Below are positions 5,548 through 7,942 of a DNA stretch of 7,942 nt, one piece after another. The notes under the pieces were generated by a model. It was not told where the DNA came from. It ran no database searches and saw only the letters and a program-made list of their open reading frames with translations. The translations under genes were made by a program, and so were the position numbers. Positions within the stretch are counted from its first letter, which is position 1, and the number at the start of each line of letters is the position of its first letter. Origin of the DNA: Pyrobaculum sp. (lineage in GTDB: Archaea > Thermoproteota > Thermoprotei > Thermoproteales > Thermoproteaceae); assembly GCA_022759345.1 (NCBI GenBank), contig JAEMPK010000017.1, positions 1 to 7,942 of the forward strand. The letters are read 5' to 3'.

Positions 5548-5691
5548 CTTAACTCTACGCCAGTTTCTCCTGGCAGGAGATCTGGTGACCTTTCTCTTGG
5601 TCTTGGCCACTACCCAGACCGGAGGGTTTCGGTTAGCTTTCAAAGCGGCGGCAAGCCGCAACTTCTTGCCCAGCCGCTTATTACGCGCCAT
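5536..5691 (-). CDS. rpl39e: Large subunit ribosomal protein eL39
   Basis: A 51-residue protein, exactly the family length, very basic. It starts MARNKRLGKKLRLAAALK and contains PVWVVAKTKRKV and the ending RRNWRRVKLKA, all hallmark eL39 segments. The protein lines the ribosomal exit tunnel and is confined to archaea and eukaryotes. The ATG at 5691 is preceded by a TATA box centred about 25 bp upstream, so a leaderless mRNA is expected. The stop lies inside the last codons of GGGP synthase, giving a 12-nt convergent overlap. In many archaea rpl39e follows the PDCD5 gene and precedes rpl31e; here it is on the same strand as the PDCD5 gene but separated from it, and rpl31e does not follow. It is easily missed because of its length. 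Confidence 0.95.
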   Translation of the reverse strand: MARNKRLGKKLRLAAALKANRNPPVWVVAKTKRKVTRSPARRNWRRVKLKA

Positions 5692-5710
5692 GGCCGCATT
5701 GATATGAGAC

Positions 5711-5722
5711 TTTAAAAATATT
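5711..5722 (-). promoter_or_regulatory. TATA box of rpl39e
   Basis: On the minus strand AATATTTTTAAA lies about 25 bp before the ATG at 5691. It shows that rpl39e has its own promoter and need not be transcribed from rps19e. Confidence 0.65.
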
Positions 5723-6017
5723 TACAGCCGAAAGTACCATCGCCAGAGAGGCGGCGGAGTACGCCGCAAAACACTACGTATTAAGCGCCGCAGAAGCTCC
5801 GGCGTAGGTGTCGAGGTGCAACCCCTCCTCGTAAGGCAAGCTATCGAAGTGGCAATAGGAGAAAAGGAGAGAAGGCCGTGTCCAATTCGCTTCGTGTTGC
5901 TCTGGGACAACGGAGATCGACACACGTTATGGTCTCTATGCGTCCAGCCTGGACTTCGTTGAGAGTCTTGAGGACCAGCCCCCGCGGCTCGTCGTGTTGA
6001 CCCGAACCCCGCCGTAG
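5718..6017 (+). pseudogene. Possible decayed protein gene, family unknown
   Basis: No intact gene covers the 366 bp between rpl39e and the PDCD5-family gene. On the plus strand three open pieces follow one another: 5718-5804 (containing AREAAEYAAKHYVL, stop at 5805), about 5798-5918 in the next frame (containing RQAIEVAIGEKERR and RFVLLWDNGD), and 5919-6014 back in the first frame (containing RYGLYASSLDFVESLE, stop at 6015). Read through, they give about 100 residues of ordinary, soluble-looking protein. There is no start codon at the left end, which runs into the rpl39e promoter. I infer a 5'-truncated, frameshifted gene. I do not recognise the family. The alternative is chance open frames in GC-rich spacer. 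No RNA gene or repeat is evident here. Confidence 0.35.
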
Positions 6018-6040
6018 GCGCTAGGCGGAGATGGTGATAA

Positions 6041-6056
6041 GCCGCCGAAGGGCGGC
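6041..6056 (-). terminator. Hairpin directly after the PDCD5-family gene
   Basis: A perfect 6-bp GC stem (GCCGCC/GGCGGC) with a 4-nt loop begins one base after the stop codon at 6058-6060. There is no strong T-run after it on the minus strand, so it could be a transcript-end or stability hairpin rather than a classical terminator. Confidence 0.35.
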
Positions 6057-6057
6057 G

Positions 6058-6405
6058 TCAGAGACGGAATCGGTACTCCTTCCGCATCTGGCTGTAGACG
6101 GCGGACAGTATCTCCTTTAGGGTGTCTTCGTCTATAGGTATCTTCACTCTGCCGGAGGATGCGAGAGCTATGAGTTGTTGTTCAAGTGCCTCGGCGAGCT
6201 CGGGCCGCACCACCTTAATATTGTCGAGCCGCGCCAGAGCCGCCGGGGTCAATATCTTCTTCAAAGCCGCCCGTCTCTGGGCGGCGGCGATCTGGGCTTG
6301 ACGCTCCAGCTCAGCCCTCTTTTGCATCTCCTCCAATTTCTTCCGCCTGAGCTCCTCTAGCTCCTGCTCTTCGTTACTTAGCTGGTCGAATCCCTCTTCT
6401 GCCAT
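6058..6405 (-). CDS. PDCD5 (TFAR19) family DNA-binding protein
   Basis: A 115-residue protein. The N-terminal half is a long charged helix rich in Glu, Arg, Lys and Gln (LEELRRKKLEEMQKRAELER). A compact helical core follows, starting at the family segment LKKILTPAALARLDNIKVVRPE with ALEQQLIALASSG after it. It ends with a basic tail, YSQMRKEYRFRL. Archaeal homologues bind double-stranded DNA non-specifically; the human homologue is an apoptosis-linked protein that works with chaperonin. The gene is coupled to rps19e: the rps19e stop and this start share the sequence TAATG. The rps19e-PDCD5 pairing is common in archaea, which supports the call. Confidence 0.92.
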   Translation of the reverse strand: MAEEGFDQLSNEEQELEELRRKKLEEMQKRAELERQAQIAAAQRRAALKKILTPAALARLDNIKVVRPELAEALEQQLIALASSGRVKIPIDEDTLKEILSAVYSQMRKEYRFRL

Positions 6406-6881
6406 TACTCCTTAGGCGGTGCTATATACTTGGCTAGCTCAGGTCTTGTTTTTACAAGTTCTTTAGCTATTTTAGACGCCACCTTATCAACCAACGACTT
6501 GCCCTCCGGGGTCAACACCCGGCCTTGCTTAGTCCTGGCTACAAAGCCGGCTTGTTCGAGTTGTTGCAGGATTTTTCTGATTATCGCACCTCCAGCCTTC
6601 CGGGTTCTCTCTGGCCGTGTCTTGTCGCCTATCTTGGCCCGGTAACCGTATGCAGTCCTCAAGCTGCCAAGGCCCACTGGTCCGTACAGGTACAGCTTTC
6701 GCATTAGCGACGCCGCCCTCACGTACCACCAGTCCGGCGTCATAGGCGACCTTTCTTTATTTGCCCCAGTCTTTACAAAAGGCGCCCAGACAGGGGGTTT
6801 AACCTGCGGCACATTTTCCTTTATGTACTTGGCCAACTCCGCGATTAACATATCGGCGGGGACGTCCTTAACCGAAGTCAC
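6405..6881 (-). CDS. rps19e: Small subunit ribosomal protein eS19
   Basis: A 158-residue protein matching eS19 along its length, with the family segments PPVWAPFVKTG, DWWYVRAASLMRKLY and RKAGGAIIRKILQQLE, and the C-terminal LTPEGKSLVDKVA. eS19 sits in the head of the small subunit and is found only in archaea and eukaryotes; it is winged-helix-like. The start is a GTG with a TATA box about 22 bp upstream and no visible Shine-Dalgarno, so the mRNA is probably leaderless. It is the first gene of a short operon with the PDCD5-family gene, and is divergent from tfs across an 83-bp gap that holds both promoters. Confidence 0.96.
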   Translation of the reverse strand: MTSVKDVPADMLIAELAKYIKENVPQVKPPVWAPFVKTGANKERSPMTPDWWYVRAASLMRKLYLYGPVGLGSLRTAYGYRAKIGDKTRPERTRKAGGAIIRKILQQLEQAGFVARTKQGRVLTPEGKSLVDKVASKIAKELVKTRPELAKYIAPPKE

Positions 6882-6897
6882 GGCAGTGCTACAGCTC

Positions 6898-6907
6898 TTA
6901 TTTATAA
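6898..6907 (-). promoter_or_regulatory. TATA box of rps19e
   Basis: On the minus strand CTTATAAATAAG is centred about 22 bp before the GTG at 6881. It is separate from the tfs TATA box in the same gap. Confidence 0.65.
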
Positions 6908-6934
6908 GATTTTTCGTCCCATATAGGGGAAGAG

Positions 6935-6942
6935 TTTATATA
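6935..6942 (+). promoter_or_regulatory. TATA box of tfs
   Basis: TTTATATA is centred about 26 bp before the ATG at 6965, consistent with a leaderless transcript. Confidence 0.65.
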
Positions 6943-6964
6943 CGGACTGTCGGCTATAGGCGTC

Positions 6965-7297
6965 ATGAAGTTCTGCCCCAATGACAGAAGTCTGTTGGTG
7001 CCAGTAAGGAAAGGCGACAAGACCGTATTACGGTGCCCCAAGTGCGGCTACGAGGAGGAGGTGTCGCAAGGCGCTAGAAACATATACCAAAGCAGAGCCG
7101 CGGTGGAGAACAAAAACCCTGTTATAGTCGTGGCTGAGAACACTGTGAATCTGCCGAAAGTGAAGACAAGGGGGTGCCCCAAATGTGGCCACGACGAGGC
7201 GTACGTCTGGGTGCAACAGACCAGAGCCGCTGACGAGCCTCCAACCCGTTTCTATCGCTGTACTAAATGCGGATACACTTGGCGTGAGTATGAGTAA
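6965..7297 (+). CDS. tfs: Transcription factor S (TFIIS-like RNA cleavage factor)
   Basis: TFS rescues backtracked RNA polymerase by triggering cleavage of the nascent RNA in the active site. The 110-residue protein has the expected two zinc ribbons. The C-terminal ribbon has Cys71, Cys74, Cys99 and Cys102, with the catalytic acidic pair Asp90-Glu91 in RAADEPPT, so it should be active in cleavage. The N-terminal ribbon keeps Cys4, Cys24 and Cys27, but the usual second cysteine of the first CxxC is Asp7 (FCPNDRSLL). Asp may be the fourth ligand, or the site may be altered. The start has a TATA box about 26 bp upstream. The PCNA gene follows on the same strand after 50 bp, with its own promoter. 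Confidence 0.93.
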   Translation: MKFCPNDRSLLVPVRKGDKTVLRCPKCGYEEEVSQGARNIYQSRAAVENKNPVIVVAENTVNLPKVKTRGCPKCGHDEAYVWVQQTRAADEPPTRFYRCTKCGYTWREYE

Positions 7298-7318
7298 TAC
7301 AGACCCAAGCTGTCTCAG

Positions 7319-7328
7319 GCTTAAAAAC
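7319..7328 (+). promoter_or_regulatory. TATA box of the PCNA gene
   Basis: GCTTAAAAAC is centred about 24 bp before the ATG at 7348. The TATATA at 7341-7346 is too close to the start to be the functional element. Confidence 0.6.
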
Positions 7329-7347
7329 TGAGGAGTCGAGTATATAC

Positions 7348-7942
7348 ATGTCTAAGTACGTGCTTACATATCTCGACGCCAAGGAGTTCGCCTACATTGT
7401 GGACTCCATCTCTGTCCTCGTCGAGGAGGCCAGCTTCGTCATTAGAAGCGACGGGCTCTTCCTCAGGGCTTTAGACGCCTCAAGGACAGCGATGGTGGAT
7501 CTTTCAATCCCGAAGGAAGCCTTTGAGGAGTTCCCTGAGGTGGATCAAGAGCTGAGAGTCGGCATGAATTTCAAGGATTTAAAGAAGATACTACGGCGTA
7601 TCAAGAAGGGTGATAAGATCTCTATGGAGATAGAGGAGGGAAGGGTGCGGATTAAGCTATTAGGCAAATCTGTGAGGTCTGTCACTCTGCCCTCTATCGA
7701 GGTGGTGAGCGAGGAGTTGCCCACGCCTAAGGTGGTGTATGCGGCCATGGTAAAGACGGCGAGTGACGTCCTTACGACTGCTGTAAAAGACGCAGACGCA
7801 GTCGCCGACGAGGTCAAGATGGAGGCCAACGAAGAGGCGTTTATCATAAGCGCTTCAAGCGACAAGGGCGAGGTGGAGGTGCGTCTCGATAAAAACAGCG
7901 AGTTGGTGTACGAATTCGACGTGAAGGAGCCCGCCTCCGCCA
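7348..7942 (+). CDS. pcn: DNA polymerase sliding clamp PCNA (3' end cut by window edge)
   Basis: The clamp encircles DNA and tethers polymerase, FEN1 and ligase. About 198 of an expected 245-250 residues are present. The N-terminal domain shows the PCNA pattern: DAKEFAYIVDSISVLVEEA, then RSDGLFLRALDASRTAMVDL, then FKDLKKILRRIKKGD. The linker region after SVTLPSIEV leads into the second domain. The missing part would hold the C-terminal PIP-box binding surface. Crenarchaea often have two or three PCNA paralogues that may form heterotrimers; which one this is cannot be decided here. The ATG at 7348 is supported by the TATA box about 24 bp upstream. Confidence 0.93.
   Translation, partial: MSKYVLTYLDAKEFAYIVDSISVLVEEASFVIRSDGLFLRALDASRTAMVDLSIPKEAFEEFPEVDQELRVGMNFKDLKKILRRIKKGDKISMEIEEGRVRIKLLGKSVRSVTLPSIEVVSEELPTPKVVYAAMVKTASDVLTTAVKDADAVADEVKMEANEEAFIISASSDKGEVEVRLDKNSELVYEFDVKEPASA

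Noticed and set aside
5722..5925. Minus-strand open frame of 67 codons between rpl39e and the PDCD5-family gene
   Set aside because: Serine-, arginine- and proline-rich composition typical of a shadow frame; it would overlap the rpl39e promoter, with no promoter of its own.
6026..6060. Possible C/D sRNA using GTGATAA near 6034
   Set aside because: The following sequence is a perfect GC hairpin where a guide should be single-stranded, and no CTGA box D lies at a suitable distance.
7545..7865. Minus-strand open frame of 106 codons inside the PCNA gene
   Set aside because: Serine- and threonine-rich shadow of a clear PCNA coding frame, with no promoter.
1..7942. CRISPR arrays, insertion sequences, toxin-antitoxin or defence islands
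   Set aside because: I found no repeated spacer pattern, no inverted repeats flanking a transposase, and no recognisable defence proteins; nearly all the sequence is housekeeping genes.

Overview
The window looks like chromosomal DNA of a hyperthermophilic crenarchaeon of the Thermoproteales, most likely Pyrobaculum or a close relative; this rests on family recognition and gene style, not on a database search. The pointers are archaeal informational genes (rps19e, PDCD5-family gene, rpl39e, TFS, Elf1, PCNA), an archaeal ether-lipid gene (GGGP synthase), a tRNA gene with two short bulge-helix-bulge introns, a C/D box sRNA that fits tRNA C56 methylation (known from Pyrobaculum aerophilum, which lacks the protein enzyme Trm56), and mostly leaderless genes with a TATA box about 22-26 bp before the start codon.

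Layout. 1-1165, plus strand: an inositol monophosphatase-family phosphatase overlapping a small SWIM zinc-finger gene. 1206-1476, minus strand: a two-intron tRNA-Thr(CGU) and, upstream of it, a C/D box sRNA whose guide matches the tRNA T-loop. A TATA box at about 1466-1476 is placed to serve both the sRNA (minus) and an unrecognised cysteine-rich 328-residue protein (plus, 1496-2482). 2520-3185: a purine-type phosphoribosyltransferase, which meets moeA (minus, 3182-4402) tail to tail with a 4-nt overlap. 4421-4517: a second TATA box that may fire both ways, a weaker C/D sRNA candidate, and the Elf1 promoter. 4533-5547, plus: Elf1 overlapping GGGP synthase. 5536-5691, minus: rpl39e, 51 residues, overlapping the GGGP synthase end by 12 nt. 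5718-6017: what looks like a decayed gene on the plus strand. 6058-6881, minus: rps19e and a PDCD5-family gene joined by a TAATG overlap. 6965 to the end, plus: TFS, then PCNA, cut by the window edge.

Together the genes are mainly housekeeping: transcription elongation (Elf1, TFS), translation (tRNA-Thr, eS19, eL39), tRNA modification, replication (PCNA), membrane lipid synthesis, Mo/W cofactor insertion and purine salvage. I see no CRISPR array, insertion sequence, prophage or defence system. The most interesting material is in the short gaps between genes: the RNA genes, the shared promoters and the gene remnant.
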